From: Meconema thalassinum
Lineage: Eukaryota; Arthropoda; Insecta; Orthoptera; Tettigoniidae
Assembly (NCBI GenBank): GCA_946902985.2
Contig: OX336397.1
Coordinates: forward strand, 153,009,890-153,073,889
DNA: 64,000 bases
Reading direction: 5' to 3'
Part shown: one piece after another, positions 33,726-42,850 of the stretch
How positions within the stretch are numbered: the stretch's first letter is position 1
Layout: every line of letters starts with the position of its first letter
Program-made: the position numbers and the translations under genes
Notes under the pieces: model-generated
Database searches by the model: none
Seen by the model: the letters and a program-made list of their open reading frames with translations, nothing else
What the model was told of the DNA's origin: nothing

Positions 33726-34946
33726 GGGTTGACCTGTTATTTATACACTCTTCACTTGGTTGGACAGTGACTTGTTTGTGATGAATAATCAAACAGTAGG
33801 CCGTCGTATTGGCTGGTACATTGTCATGCGTTTCAAAATCTAGTCGAATGTCAATTTTGAATGGCTTGACAGACTCTTCCAGATAAGAACAGTCAAAGAT
33901 AATCAGTGGTGCTCTTGCCTTAAACGCTTGGGGTAGCAGCATGGGCCGTTCTCTTTTTGATAGTACGACCATCGAAATTTAGAAAACAAGTCGTACAGGG
34001 GGCCAAACTTATTTTTTGAAAAATCAAAATCCAGTCCTTCATAGGGAAACACAGCTCCGTTGAGGAAAAGACGTGCATTTCTCAATTGCAGGTGATCAAA
34101 TTTCGTGGCATCTTTGGTTTGTTGATACTTGCGATTCGTTTGAAAACCCACGATCAGGTAGAGAGGTCTCTCTGTATAGCGGGCTGTTTTTACAGACCAA
34201 CTGTGTGTGTTGGTGGTGGGCAATAGCGGATACTCATGGAGTGCCCAGCTTCTAAATTCCATGGGTAGAGGCACATCTCTCTTTACCATTTTGAGTATAT
34301 CCAGTTTTTTTGTTATCGTCAAGGGTCACATGAGGCACTTTCCATAGCAAGCGTTGTAGTTGAATTTTTGAATCTATGGGGGCATTGTCAGCTCCCTTGA
34401 GTGCATTATTATCACTCCTGTCTCTCACCAAACAAAGCACTTGCCTTGCGTTGACCACAATGCGCTGGTGATCTTCGGCAAAGCCTAAAATCAGTTTAAG
34501 AGGTAAATATCCAATAAAGGTTCCATCGGTATGTACCATCCAGTCATTGGTCGAGTCAGGGCACCAACCTGCCATGCAAAGTGTTTTACCTTCTTCCTCA
34601 CTATAAGAGGGATATAGTTTCATGACACTGGAATTGCCCACATTTCGAGTACTATCCACCACGATATCGTCAATCACGTAACGTACTTCAGAAATCAGAA
34701 AGGCCAAAGCATGGTTTGCACACTTGGATGTGGTGGGTGTAGAGCCATCGGTTTTGGTGAGTCGACCTTCAATCAGAATGACACTTTCATGCGGTAGGGT
34801 GTAAATATCTTGGTTGTTGATAACAAATGAACTTCACCATTGTTATTGAGTCCAGGTGTTTGAGCTTGATAGGAATGGAGATCAATTCTTACCACTCCTG
34901 GTTGCTCCTCGATGCGGTTCGCTACCTCTAGGATAGAATTCATCAT
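33694..34946 (-). pseudogene. Double-jelly-roll major capsid protein, frameshifted
   Basis: Sequence similarity to Polinton major capsid proteins runs through four successive frames: 34,946 to about 34,830, then to about 34,311, then to about 33,950, then to 33,694. Recognisable blocks are SEVRYVIDDIVVDS near 34,680, WKVPHV near 34,340, FRSWALHEYPLLP near 34,250, SWSVKTA near 34,200, and the C-terminal block APLIIFDCS...ESVK...NVPANTTAYCLIIH near 33,905-33,780. One frame change lies in an A7 run of the coding strand (34,305-34,311). The start is probably ATG 34,946, with an ATG-ATG pair. The protein should form the hexon-like capsomers. As written the gene cannot make it. Confidence 0.85.
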
Positions 34947-35070
34947 GGGGGTTGACGTGGTAACCCAAATGCTGTAAAATCTGCTTGTATTGAGATGTTA
35001 ACGTGTATTCACGTGGCAAACAACTAACACCATTCCTAGACGGTGTTGTTGCTTTATACACAAACTTCAT
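34882..35070 (-). CDS. 62-aa ORF between penton and major capsid genes
   Basis: The ATG at 35,070 overlaps the penton stop (ATGA arrangement). Its 3' end overlaps the N-terminal part of the capsid frame. The peptide is basic with no recognised domain. Such stop-start overlap is typical of coupled translation. It could equally be a chance frame created because the capsid gene lies beneath it. Low certainty. Confidence 0.3.
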   Translation of the reverse strand: MKFVYKATTPSRNGVSCLPREYTLTSQYKQILQHLGYHVNPHDEFYPRGSEPHRGATRSGKN

Positions 35071-35789
35071 AGTGGCTTTAGCACCAACTTGTAAGTCACT
35101 GGTGTGGTAGAATCTAGATCAATGAGTTGTTGATCTCTATTGATCAATCTTAATGTTATATTACTAATACTATCGACAGCCACAGAATGAAAAAGCACCA
35201 CTGGAGGGTTTTCACGAATAATATAGCCATTGGGTGATGTCACAATAAAGTCATAAAGCGAATGCGATGGTTCTTGATTGGTATACACTTGGCTAATTAT
35301 ATTACATGTCACCGACACATGATGGTCCTCAATGAATTTCACTTCAGGGTCTGATTCATGTTTTTTGTTGGACTCCAACACACGTGGTTTAAATCCTAGT
35401 AATGGGCCAATGGAATCGGGGTGTGTTTTAAATTCAATGTTGAATGTAGAGAAATTACTGCAGCGATGACTGTTGGTATTTCCTACAATTTCAAACTTGC
35501 GCGTTCCGTCGAGAAATGACTTTAAACCATACTCATTGATCAACACCACATAAATGTGTTCATAAATGTCATCGATCGTGTATCCGCCAGAGTTCAGGGT
35601 GAGCACAGAATCATCATAGTAAAACTTGTTGTTCACATTTTCACGTATGTTGTATATTCGATTGTACGTTTCAAGAGATACGAGTCCTAAACCATAGGGT
35701 TTTTCACTCAATTCGACAGGCGGGTAAAAGTCTAGGCTGACTTCAGGTCCACGTCCATGCAGTTTAAACGTTTTACTTTCTGCCGACAT
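35067..35789 (-). CDS. Minor capsid (penton, single jelly-roll) protein
   Basis: 240 codons from ATG 35,789. The match is to the Polinton minor capsid protein family: YPPVELSEKPYGLGLVSLETYN near the start, NNKFYYDD, a YTIDDIYEHI helix, the family signature LLGFKPRVLE...HESD in the middle (about residues 129-146), and a C-terminal strand with ITLRLINRDQQLIDL. The family forms the pentameric vertices of the virion. The frame is open and of normal length. A TATATAAG lies 28-35 bases upstream on this strand. The protease ends 30 bp upstream, so this may be transcribed with it or from its own promoter. Confidence 0.88.
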   Translation of the reverse strand: MSAESKTFKLHGRGPEVSLDFYPPVELSEKPYGLGLVSLETYNRIYNIRENVNNKFYYDDSVLTLNSGGYTIDDIYEHIYVVLINEYGLKSFLDGTRKFEIVGNTNSHRCSNFSTFNIEFKTHPDSIGPLLGFKPRVLESNKKHESDPEVKFIEDHHVSVTCNIISQVYTNQEPSHSLYDFIVTSPNGYIIRENPPVVLFHSVAVDSISNITLRLINRDQQLIDLDSTTPVTYKLVLKPL

Positions 35790-35817
35790 ACTGGTGGCGT
35801 TTTAGCTTATGCTGCGT

Positions 35818-35825
35818 CTTATATA
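35818..35825 (-). promoter_or_regulatory. TATA box candidate for penton/capsid transcript
   Basis: On the minus strand TATATAAG lies 28-35 nt before the penton ATG and overlaps the end of the protease frame. At this distance a transcript would have almost no leader, so either initiation is very close to the ATG or the match is fortuitous. Confidence 0.35.
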
Positions 35826-36126
35826 AAAAAAATTAAACACAAACGTCCACACTGTTGGCTGTTAAACGTTTGCTCACGTTTCACATTATAATATATCTTG
35901 ATCCTGTTTCCAAAATAGGTCACTAGTTCCATGGGCGGGGGCAAATTCCCAAAACTGTCAAAGTACCATACGATGGATCCCTCTTTGACATAAGCTACAT
36001 AATGCGTTCCTGGTCCTCGGTGATCATCCAAATTAACAACAGCACATTCCTGTTTCCAGGCTCGTGGGGGTAATTGGTTTCGCATAAACACCCCTCGAAA
36101 ATGAGAAAGCTTTAGTTAATTAGCAT
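35819..36126 (-). pseudogene. Adenain-like cysteine protease, N-terminus damaged
   Basis: The Polinton maturation protease. The open part (36,091 down to 35,819, 90 codons) contains the catalytic His in GPGTHYVAY, the YFDSFGNL block with the acidic residue, and the catalytic Cys in QQCGRLCLIF. The whole catalytic triad region is therefore present. The expected N-terminal helix is not: the ATG at 36,126 reads only four codons before a stop, and the SHFRGVFMR block resumes in another frame, as if a few dozen bases were lost. The ATG overlaps the stop of the upstream core-type gene (ATGCTAA), suggesting a polycistronic layout. Probably inactive. Confidence 0.82.
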
Positions 36127-36639
36127 AGCTTTCCACTTGTTGATGCGTCAGGGCATGTCTTGCTATGGCTGAGGTTAATTTTTTTTATATTTCGAAATGG
36201 TGAAATCCCATATCCTTGTTGATAAAAGGCTGGCTTTAAATTGGCATTTCTTGCCCCCATTGCAATCGCTTCCATCGTTTCATTATGTCGCTGACTTTCT
36301 TTTAGTTTTTGCTTGCCCAGCTGCGCGGCTTTAATGGTTTTCGCTACAGCACTGGCACCACCCAAAAGTGAACCTAGAGCAGCCAGACCGGCAAATAAAG
36401 CAGGTAAAAGTCCGGCTCGTTTGAGGACGGGAATCACTCGCCCTTGGTTTGAACCCTGTCGCCGACGTTTTGGAATAACATGTCTCTGTGCTGCTCGAAA
36501 GGCTTTCCTTATGGTCAATACATTATTTTTTCTTTTTTTTCTTTCGCGAGGGCTTGTCCACGAATGTCTTAAGCCCAGGCTTTGCCAAGGACAAAGTCCT
36601 TTTTTTAGTCTTTCTCACCACATACCTTTGTTTCACCAT
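36120..36639 (-). pseudogene. Basic/hydrophobic virion core-type protein (adenovirus pX/pVI-like), frameshifted
   Basis: From the ATG at 36,639 the first 39 codons are strongly basic (MVKQRYVVRKTKKR..., ending in a Lys run). One extra A in the poly-A region at about 36,526-36,550 moves the frame. The remaining 132 codons continue basic (HVIPKRRRQ), then show a hydrophobic Gly/Ala/Leu segment (LLPALFAGLAALGSLLGGA) and an amphipathic helix with SQRHNETMEAIAMG, a signature I associate with Polinton minor virion proteins. A DNA-condensing or membrane-active role is inferred from composition only. Confidence 0.65.
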
Positions 36640-36698
36640 AATGATAATGACCAACAACCTTTCACAAGAAAGTTTAAGTCACAACTAACGTCAGATTG

Positions 36699-37418
36699 TT
36701 ATTTCATGGCTGTATATTCCAAGTCCACATAAAGTGGGAAATCGTTTATGGTTTTTCCCGCTTGCTTTTCATCCCATGACAACATGAGATGAAAGGATAA
36801 TTCATCACCTGCATTGACCTTTTCATGGTTATGGACCAACATCCTATGACCATTTATCTTTATTTGTAAATGGTTCTCATCAGGTATGGCATATTTAATG
36901 TGAATGGTTCCATCATAGTGTAATCGATAGTGGCTTAAACCCGAAGCAAGCACATAGGTCAAGTTCTGATCATGGACTAGCGGTAAATGGTTTCTGTCAT
37001 TCACAGGTTTTTCATATGTCAGATACACTAAAAATACAGATGGGATAAATTTATAAAGCCTTTTCATTTCATAGGTCACGTAACGCTTGGTACAGACATC
37101 GTCTTCGTCTTGCGGGTCTTCCACGTGAATAATCCGATGGTGATTAGCGCTATAGCCATTCACCGTAAGCTGGGGCACTTTGTCATAAAACTCATACACT
37201 TTGTTATCCACATACTTTTTCGTAGTAACGTCTGTATACATTTGAGGATGTTTTAAATGGGTTAACCGCTTTCCCTTAAAGTCATAATCTCCGTGTTTTG
37301 TGCATGGCACTACAGACCTATCCACATAGTGTTTATTAGCAGGATCTGTTTCTTGTTTAGGATCATGTATGGGGACAGACCTAGCTTTGGCCATTAACGC
37401 ACATCCAAAGACATCCAT
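36699..37418 (-). CDS. Fibre-like virion protein with NKxYVD repeats
   Basis: 239 codons from the ATG at 37,418. The N-terminal half has three repeats of a pattern resembling phage tail-fibre shafts: DPANKHYVDR near residue 26, VTTKKYVDN near 64, and EDPQDEDDVCTKRYV near 101. The C-terminal half (about residues 120-239) has the look of a beta-rich head, with alternating hydrophobic residues, and no known domain. By analogy with fibres it could mediate attachment; that is inference. It starts the minus-strand cluster and shares a short divergent intergenic region with the ATPase. The frame is intact. Confidence 0.6.
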   Translation of the reverse strand: MDVFGCALMAKARSVPIHDPKQETDPANKHYVDRSVVPCTKHGDYDFKGKRLTHLKHPQMYTDVTTKKYVDNKVYEFYDKVPQLTVNGYSANHHRIIHVEDPQDEDDVCTKRYVTYEMKRLYKFIPSVFLVYLTYEKPVNDRNHLPLVHDQNLTYVLASGLSHYRLHYDGTIHIKYAIPDENHLQIKINGHRMLVHNHEKVNAGDELSFHLMLSWDEKQAGKTINDFPLYVDLEYTAMK

Positions 37419-37552
37419 CGTCAACCTGTAGTACCAGTCTACTGTTTCTATGACAAGGCTCGGTGTCCTGTATATAGACAGCCTGCTAGCCTGGCTAAGC
37501 CTTAGTTGAAATGAAGATTATTAAGTAGCAAGAGTCATTCCCCGTGGGGGAC
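37419..37552. promoter_or_regulatory. Divergent promoter region between fibre (-) and ATPase (+)
   Basis: 134 bp separate the two start codons. Complementing 37,470-37,477 gives a CTATATAC element about 52-59 nt upstream of the fibre ATG. No TATA is seen for the ATPase. The region probably drives both gene blocks. Confidence 0.4.
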
Positions 37553-38209
37553 ATGGTTTCCCATCTCTGTACCACATCACGTGAACAACGCCATGGTTCA
37601 CTGTTTCCATCTTCCATTCGCTGCATCATTGTGGGGCCTTCCAGCTGTGGAAAGACTAATCTTTTGCTGACGCTCATTACAGCGCCCAATGGTCTGCGTT
37701 TTCAAAATATTTATATTTTTGCAAAATCTCTCTACCAACCCCTCGACGTGTTTCTGGATCAAGTCATGTCTGGATTACGAAAAGAGAATATGAGTTATTT
37801 CACATATTCCATGCAAGAAAATGTTATTTTACCGGATGAGGTAAAGCCTGTTTCACTCATGATTTTCGATGATGTATCCACTGAACGTCAAGGCATCATT
37901 CAAAACTATTTCAGCATGGGTCGTCACAAACATATCGATTGCTTCTATCTTGGACGAACGTATTCTAAAATGTCCAAACAGTTGATTCGTGACAATGCCA
38001 ATGTCATTGTTTTCTTTCGCCAGGACGAGAGGAACAGTCGTCACATTTATAATGAACATCTGAATCCGGATATGACCTTTCAAATGTTTACAGAATTGTG
38101 TGCCAAGTGCTGGAACACTCAACGTCATGCCTGTTTAGTGATTGACAAACAAAGTGAACTCAACCAAGGACGGTATCGCTTAGGGTTTGATCATTTTATT
38201 GCTATTTAA
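37553..38209 (+). CDS. FtsK/HerA-type genome packaging ATPase
   Basis: 218 codons from the first ATG. Walker A is GPSSCGKT (residues 28-35) and Walker B is LMIFDD (101-106), followed by conserved blocks including DNANVIVFFRQDE and a C-terminal Asp/Gln-rich end. The family (A32-like) pumps DNA into capsids and is a core Polinton gene. Length and motifs are normal. The frame is open and both nucleotide-binding motifs are intact. It is the first gene of a rightward block with the conserved hypothetical and integrase genes. Confidence 0.92.
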   Translation: MVSHLCTTSREQRHGSLFPSSIRCIIVGPSSCGKTNLLLTLITAPNGLRFQNIYIFAKSLYQPLDVFLDQVMSGLRKENMSYFTYSMQENVILPDEVKPVSLMIFDDVSTERQGIIQNYFSMGRHKHIDCFYLGRTYSKMSKQLIRDNANVIVFFRQDERNSRHIYNEHLNPDMTFQMFTELCAKCWNTQRHACLVIDKQSELNQGRYRLGFDHFIAI

Positions 38210-38250
38210 GGCCCTGTCTCATTCCCCGTCAAGTCATTTGTCAAGACACC

Positions 38251-39263
38251 ATGGCGTTAGCAGAGAGTCAATTGAAAAAAGCATATTATTAGAGCAAAAA
38301 ATACTATTCGCCAAAAGTTTCGTCAATTGAAACAATCACGTGCAAATCATGCTTTGTTTATTCAACAACATTTAGCACCTCCACTAAAAGCCATGTTGAA
38401 ACCCTCTTTCAAGCCATCTGAAACGCTCCCTACCGTTTCACAAGCCTCGCAGACGCTGCACGAGGACCCTGAGAAAGAGGAAGAGGAACAGGAAGATTTG
38501 ACTAGTGTTAGCGAGGTTGAGAATGACGAGGAACAAGTGGTTACGCCTCAAAAAAAAGGCCGCACCCCTTGCAGAGTTTCTGAGAAAAAAGAAATCCTTG
38601 GCCATGGTCGAAACACCTTGCCCTTCCAGAGCGTCTCCGTTTTCACAACTCTTGGCCACCCCTCAACATAAAGCTCAACTGAAAACCATTTTAATAAAAT
38701 ATTATGGATCAACATTGGAACCCTATTTCACCGATCTATTTATTGGAAACATAGATACCACGTATGGTGTTCGCTATGAGGATGATAGTTTTAAAATTGG
38801 CGATTCATCCATTAAATTTGCTCGTACTAAAGCTGTCATTAAAAACATCAACTATAAATTAACGCCAGGACTGTTAAAGCTGCTCTTTTCTCGGACTCCC
38901 TCTTCCCATGATTATACGTCAGAGGATCTTGACAAATATAGATCCATTTTATTGGATACCCATGCCCACAAAAGACAGTATGATCCTGCTCAACAAGTGA
39001 ATGCCAATATATATCAAAAATATAAAACCATCATTGCAAAAATGTTTCCCACCAATCAAAGTGGTCGTCGTAAAGTGTCCGCTTCGGGAGTGACATTTAA
39101 ACCATTAAAACCCCTTGTGGATGTTACCTACTGGCACAATCCCAATACGCTCGTCCAGCGGCTACAGTTGTTGCATGCTTCACGTCAAGCTGGCCATACC
39201 GGTCACGATTGGGAAATTCAAGAAATTGAACCAGAACTTCGAAATGCCAAAATTATTGTTTAA
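38251..39263 (+). pseudogene. Conserved Polinton hypothetical next to integrase, two frameshifts
   Basis: The ATG at 38,251 gives nine codons to an A6 run (38,275-38,280). The frame then continues one base on, through basic then Glu-rich sequence, to an A8 run (38,550-38,557), and after another shift to the stop at 39,261-39,263. Both changes are consistent with one extra A. The C-terminal part has the family pattern: TTYGVRYED...KIGDSSIKF...YKLTPGLLKLLF...YTSEDLDKYRSILLDT. This protein recurs beside integrase in many Polintons and its role is not known to me. An acidic stretch (EKEEEEQEDL) separates the two halves. If the A-runs are sequencing errors the gene may be intact. Confidence 0.75.
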
Positions 39264-40191
39264 GCCCTCACCCATTAAAATGGGTATTTCTCACGTGTTG
39301 CATTGCCCAGCTAGGCGTCACTATCCACGACTGAAGGTGATTTCACGAGGTGTGGATGAACTTTGGCAGGCTGACTTGGTTGAAATTATACCCTATGCTG
39401 GCGTTAACGGCGGTGTACGCTATATGTTGACGGTCATTGATGTCTATTCCAAAATGGCCTTTGTTGAACCTGTGCGTCGCAAGTCTGGTCTACTAGTTAC
39501 TAAGGCCTTTCAACATATTATTCAACACTCCAAGCGACAACCTCTGCTGCTACAATCTGACCAGGGGAAAGAATTTTTCAACAAGGATTTCTCCAGTTTT
39601 CTCAAATCTAAGGATATTCACCATTACACCACGTACAGCAATCTCATAGCCAGTGTGGTTGAGCGGTTCAACCGAACATTGAAAGCCCATATGTGGAAAG
39701 CGTTTACCGCTCAGGGCACGTATCGCTGGTTGGATATGTTACCAGAGCTAGTGTCACGTTACAATGACACCAAACATAGAACGATTGGGACCAAGCCACG
39801 CCTCGTGACCAAAAATATTCAGCGATTGGATAAACTGTTTAACCCCATAAAAACAGCCGATCCTAAACGTCACCGACTAAAAATTGGGGATTTTGTTCGT
39901 GTGAGCAAATTGAAGTCAGCCTTCAATAAGGGCTACACGCCTCAGTGGGGGACTGAACTATTTCAAATTCGTCAAGTCAACTTGGACAGTCCAGTCACCT
40001 ATTTACTCGAGGACCTCAACCATCAACCTATAAAAGGTAGATTTTATCTCCATGAACTTCAAAAAACAGCATTTCCTAAGCATTATCTTGTGGAAAAAGT
40101 GTTGAAACAAATAGGAAATAAACTATATGTCAAATGGTTAGGATTTAACTCTACGTTTAATTCTTGGATCAATAAATTACATGTCGTGTGA
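39244..40191 (+). CDS. int: Retroviral-type DDE integrase with chromodomain
   Basis: 315 codons from the ATG at 39,244, which overlaps the end of the preceding gene. The rve core has catalytic residues D44 (LWQADLVE), D106 (LLQSDQGKEF) and E140 (SVVERFNRTLK), with 33 residues between the last two. A C-terminal chromodomain (about residues 281-315) reads YLVEKVLK...YVKWLGF...SWI. Integrase joins the Polinton ends to the target and makes the 6-bp duplication. Chromodomains can guide insertion to certain chromatin. No N-terminal HHCC zinc finger is visible. The frame is intact. The gene ends about 230 bp before the right inverted repeat. Confidence 0.94.
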   Translation: MPKLLFKPSPIKMGISHVLHCPARRHYPRLKVISRGVDELWQADLVEIIPYAGVNGGVRYMLTVIDVYSKMAFVEPVRRKSGLLVTKAFQHIIQHSKRQPLLLQSDQGKEFFNKDFSSFLKSKDIHHYTTYSNLIASVVERFNRTLKAHMWKAFTAQGTYRWLDMLPELVSRYNDTKHRTIGTKPRLVTKNIQRLDKLFNPIKTADPKRHRLKIGDFVRVSKLKSAFNKGYTPQWGTELFQIRQVNLDSPVTYLLEDLNHQPIKGRFYLHELQKTAFPKHYLVEKVLKQIGNKLYVKWLGFNSTFNSWINKLHVV

Positions 40192-40422
40192 ACCTGTGTA
40201 CTTTTTATTTATTTATTTATTCACACATGTGGTACACCACCTATAGCTCTATGTGTACAGTCCTCAGCTCCACGTATTTCTTTCTCTTTCCACCTGTGTT
40301 CTCTCTTACATTACCCCTCCCACTATCCCCCTTCACCTCCCACCACTGCTGTTCGCAGCTCTTGCCTATTGGTTGTGACATCATTCCCACAAGTTGCATC
40401 ATACTTTTTACTGATTCAGCGA

Positions 40423-42066
40423 TTCCCACGCTTTGAACATTCTGTTATCGGGCACGTGGACAGCTAACGTCCAAGATGAACACGTGTGTTGGATCATATT
40501 ACACGTCGACTTGCATATTGTCACGTACGAATCAAAACAGGATGTGACTTGTTAACAGTTATCGCGCACGTGGACAGCTAACGCCCCAGGTGAACACCTG
40601 TGCCGGGTCAAATTTCACATGAACATGCATTTTGTGACGTACGAAGCAAACAGGATGTAACTTGTTTAGCGTACATGTCATCTCACACGTGTATGCATGC
40701 ATTTTGCTCTTCCCTGCCACCACGGTTGTCAGATTATTTCACCTTCAAGCGTCTTTGTCATTTTCCATTGCACCTGTTGTCAAGTCGGATCAGCGCCTTC
40801 CAATAAGCTAAAATGACATTCACCTCCTGCTCGTCTGCTCATCTGCAAGTTTGTTTTCTGTACTCGCTTCAACCAACATAGAACCAAGTTCTCATCACCG
40901 TTTACACGTTAAAGGCTCTCTTCGGGGGGTAAAAATCTTAGCATGTTTCACACATTTTCAAATACTAGCCTCCATCCATCTGCCATAGGAAAGATTAGAA
41001 AGACGAACCCTCGCTTTGTCATAAGCCGACCCGTCGAGATAGCGATTGTTCTATTAAGCATGGTCCTTGTGGTTAGCGACAGGTTCGTTGAAACACACAC
41101 CCAGCAGTATCGTCTCTCTCAACCACCACGCTTCATGAACATTTTAAACAGGTAAAGAAAAAATATTTTTTCAACATGTATGGCGTTAGGCCCTTTGTGA
41201 ATTATTTTTTGAAAAAATATCTACCACGTTTGAAAAGGGGCATTGCTCCGAGTCCCAGGACACCTCGTACACGTCTCTAGCGTTATTGGTTCGTGAGATA
41301 TCGGCAAAAATCACAAAAAAACACGAGTTTCCATTTTTTTAAATTATAACGAGTGGTCCATAGCAAAGAGGACGTCACTCCGAGTCCTTGGACACGTCGT
41401 ACACGCCTCTAGCATGATTGATCCGCGAGATATAGCAAAAAGTTTAAAATCACGGTTTTACCCCCAAAAAAAACATGTTTCCAGATTTTCACCTTTTCGA
41501 CACCTACATTCCCGTAAACAGCACAACGAGACGAAAAAAACGAATCCAAGCACGCACTCCTAGCATGACTCCTTCCATTCCAAGGTCGCAGGGGCTCACA
41601 ACTTCCTAAGTGGCCCAGCTCCCCCTTACCACACTACTACCAGTTTTTATTCTAGAGACTTGAAATTTATTTTGGCGGTAGAGGGGGTAGGGACCTTTCA
41701 TTTATGTCATACAAACTTTTTTGTAGAATTCCTAGTTTCCAAAATATAGGATTTTCAAAATTCGAGTGTTTTCAAAAAAACATAAAAAATAAAAAAGTTT
41801 GATTATATAAAATAAAGGTCATAAAGACCATTCGTTTGAACCATGGCAAAACATTCTATCATATTTGGTTTTTAAACATTCACTTACTTTCAAAAACAAA
41901 AAAAATCAAAAAAAAACAAAAAAATAAGTGGTCCATAGGAAAGAGAACGTCAGCTCGAGTCCAACGACACCTCATTTGTCAAAATCAAACTATGCGTTCG
42001 TGAGATATTGGCTTGGACTCACGTGGCGGCCATGACACTATTTAGAAACTGCCTCACCCCCCTACT
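40423..42066 (-). repeat. Polinton right terminal inverted repeat
   Basis: About 1644 bp. It is longer than the left copy because a 114-bp unit near its inner end is duplicated in tandem (40,444-40,557 and 40,558-40,671; each starts gttatcg and contains cacgtggacagctaacg). The outermost bases are the complement of AGTAGGGGGG. Confidence 0.92.
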
Positions 42067-42072
42067 ATGAGC
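42067..42072 (+). repeat. Polinton target-site duplication, right copy
   Basis: ATGAGC, paired with ATAAGC at 25,439-25,444. Confidence 0.75.
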
Positions 42073-42850
42073 CCTAAACGTAAGTAGTCTATCCAGCGTA
42101 ATTCCCAGAAATGAAAGGTGATTTTACAGTGCTAATTTATGTTCTTCCGTTATAGTTTTTGGTTTATTCAGCTTTTTCTGTCTTGTAAGGGACATCGCTT
42201 TGGTTTTGTGAGGATTGAACTTCAGTTTATCAGCTTAACCCCATTCAAGCAGTGTTTCCAAAGTTGCATATGCACAAGTCTTCATTTCTTTACTTTCGTC
42301 AGCAACGATTAAAAGAAAAGGAAGGAAGGAAGATTGTAGTTTTACGTGACCGTGAATCACGATTAAAAGACGTGCGTCATCAGCATAGGTAATAACTTTA
42401 CAGCCTTCCAGAAGAGGAAGCTGCAGAAGACCATCATATAAGATATTCCAGCGTCCTGGGCTACAAGCTGATCACTGTGGGCATCCTTTGGTAACATACT
42501 TAGTCAAGACGACAGTCCTGATTGTGAGCTTTACGCTCCGTTTGCAGAAGTAAGATTGTAGTAATGTGTATAATTTTCAGGGACAGTGTTTTCCTTCAGC
42601 ATGGCCAATTTTTGGCCACCAAGCATTATCAAACGCTCCTGTACTATCTAATGGGATTATAACAGCAACTTTCCTTCAGCAAATAACGCCTTTAATCCAG
42701 TCTACTACTTCGAGAACAGCATCTTCAGTGGACGTCCGGGGCGTAAATCTATACTGGTTGTTACTAAGACATTCGTTGTGACACAGTCGATAGTTAATTT
42801 ATCTAGAATTTTCCCCAATACATTTAGAAGACTTATTGGCCTTTAGGACG
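42073..42850 (-). pseudogene. Non-LTR retrotransposon, RT half (upstream part of the 24,150-25,438 element)
   Basis: The minus-strand frames show the RT fingers and palm: RPISLLNVLGKILDKL near 42,835, NNQYRFTPRTSTEDAV near 42,760, a GAFDNAWWP catalytic block near 42,620, KGCPQ-SACSPG near 42,480, and YADDARLL near 42,385, then the thumb block KTKAMSLTRQKKLNKPK near 42,200. Short frame changes and a 43-bp insertion (42,316-42,358) interrupt it. The protein order continues into the RNase H half on the other side of the Polinton, so the Polinton inserted into this element. Confidence 0.8.
42316..42358 (-). mobile_element. 43-bp SINE 3'-end insertion with 11-bp duplication
   Basis: Flanked by perfect acgattaaaag copies (42,305-42,315 and 42,359-42,369). 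The insert's complement matches the repeat end at about 21,590-21,640 (cggtcacgt-aaactacaa, then TTCC repeats). It is thus an extreme 5' truncation of a retroposed short element, placed within the RT sequence. Confidence 0.7.

Larger units (their letters stand above)
25445..42066. mobile_element. Polinton/Maverick (virus-like DNA transposon), 16.6 kb
   Basis: Long inverted repeats start 5'-AGTAGGGGGG at the left and end with its complement at the right, with a 6-bp target duplication. Inside are all hallmark genes: protein-primed family B DNA polymerase, DDE integrase with chromodomain, adenain-like protease, FtsK/A32-type ATPase, and double- and single-jelly-roll capsid proteins. Accessory genes include a PLA2-like and a fibre-like protein. 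Over about 330 bp the inverted repeats look about 97% identical by eye, so insertion is moderately recent. The copy is defective through polB stops, a LINE insertion and frameshifts. It lies within a LINE and within intron 4 of the zinc-finger gene. Confidence 0.95.

Noticed and set aside
36313..36732. 139-codon plus-strand frame over the core-type and fibre genes
   Set aside because: It is antisense to the better supported minus-strand genes and has no domain.
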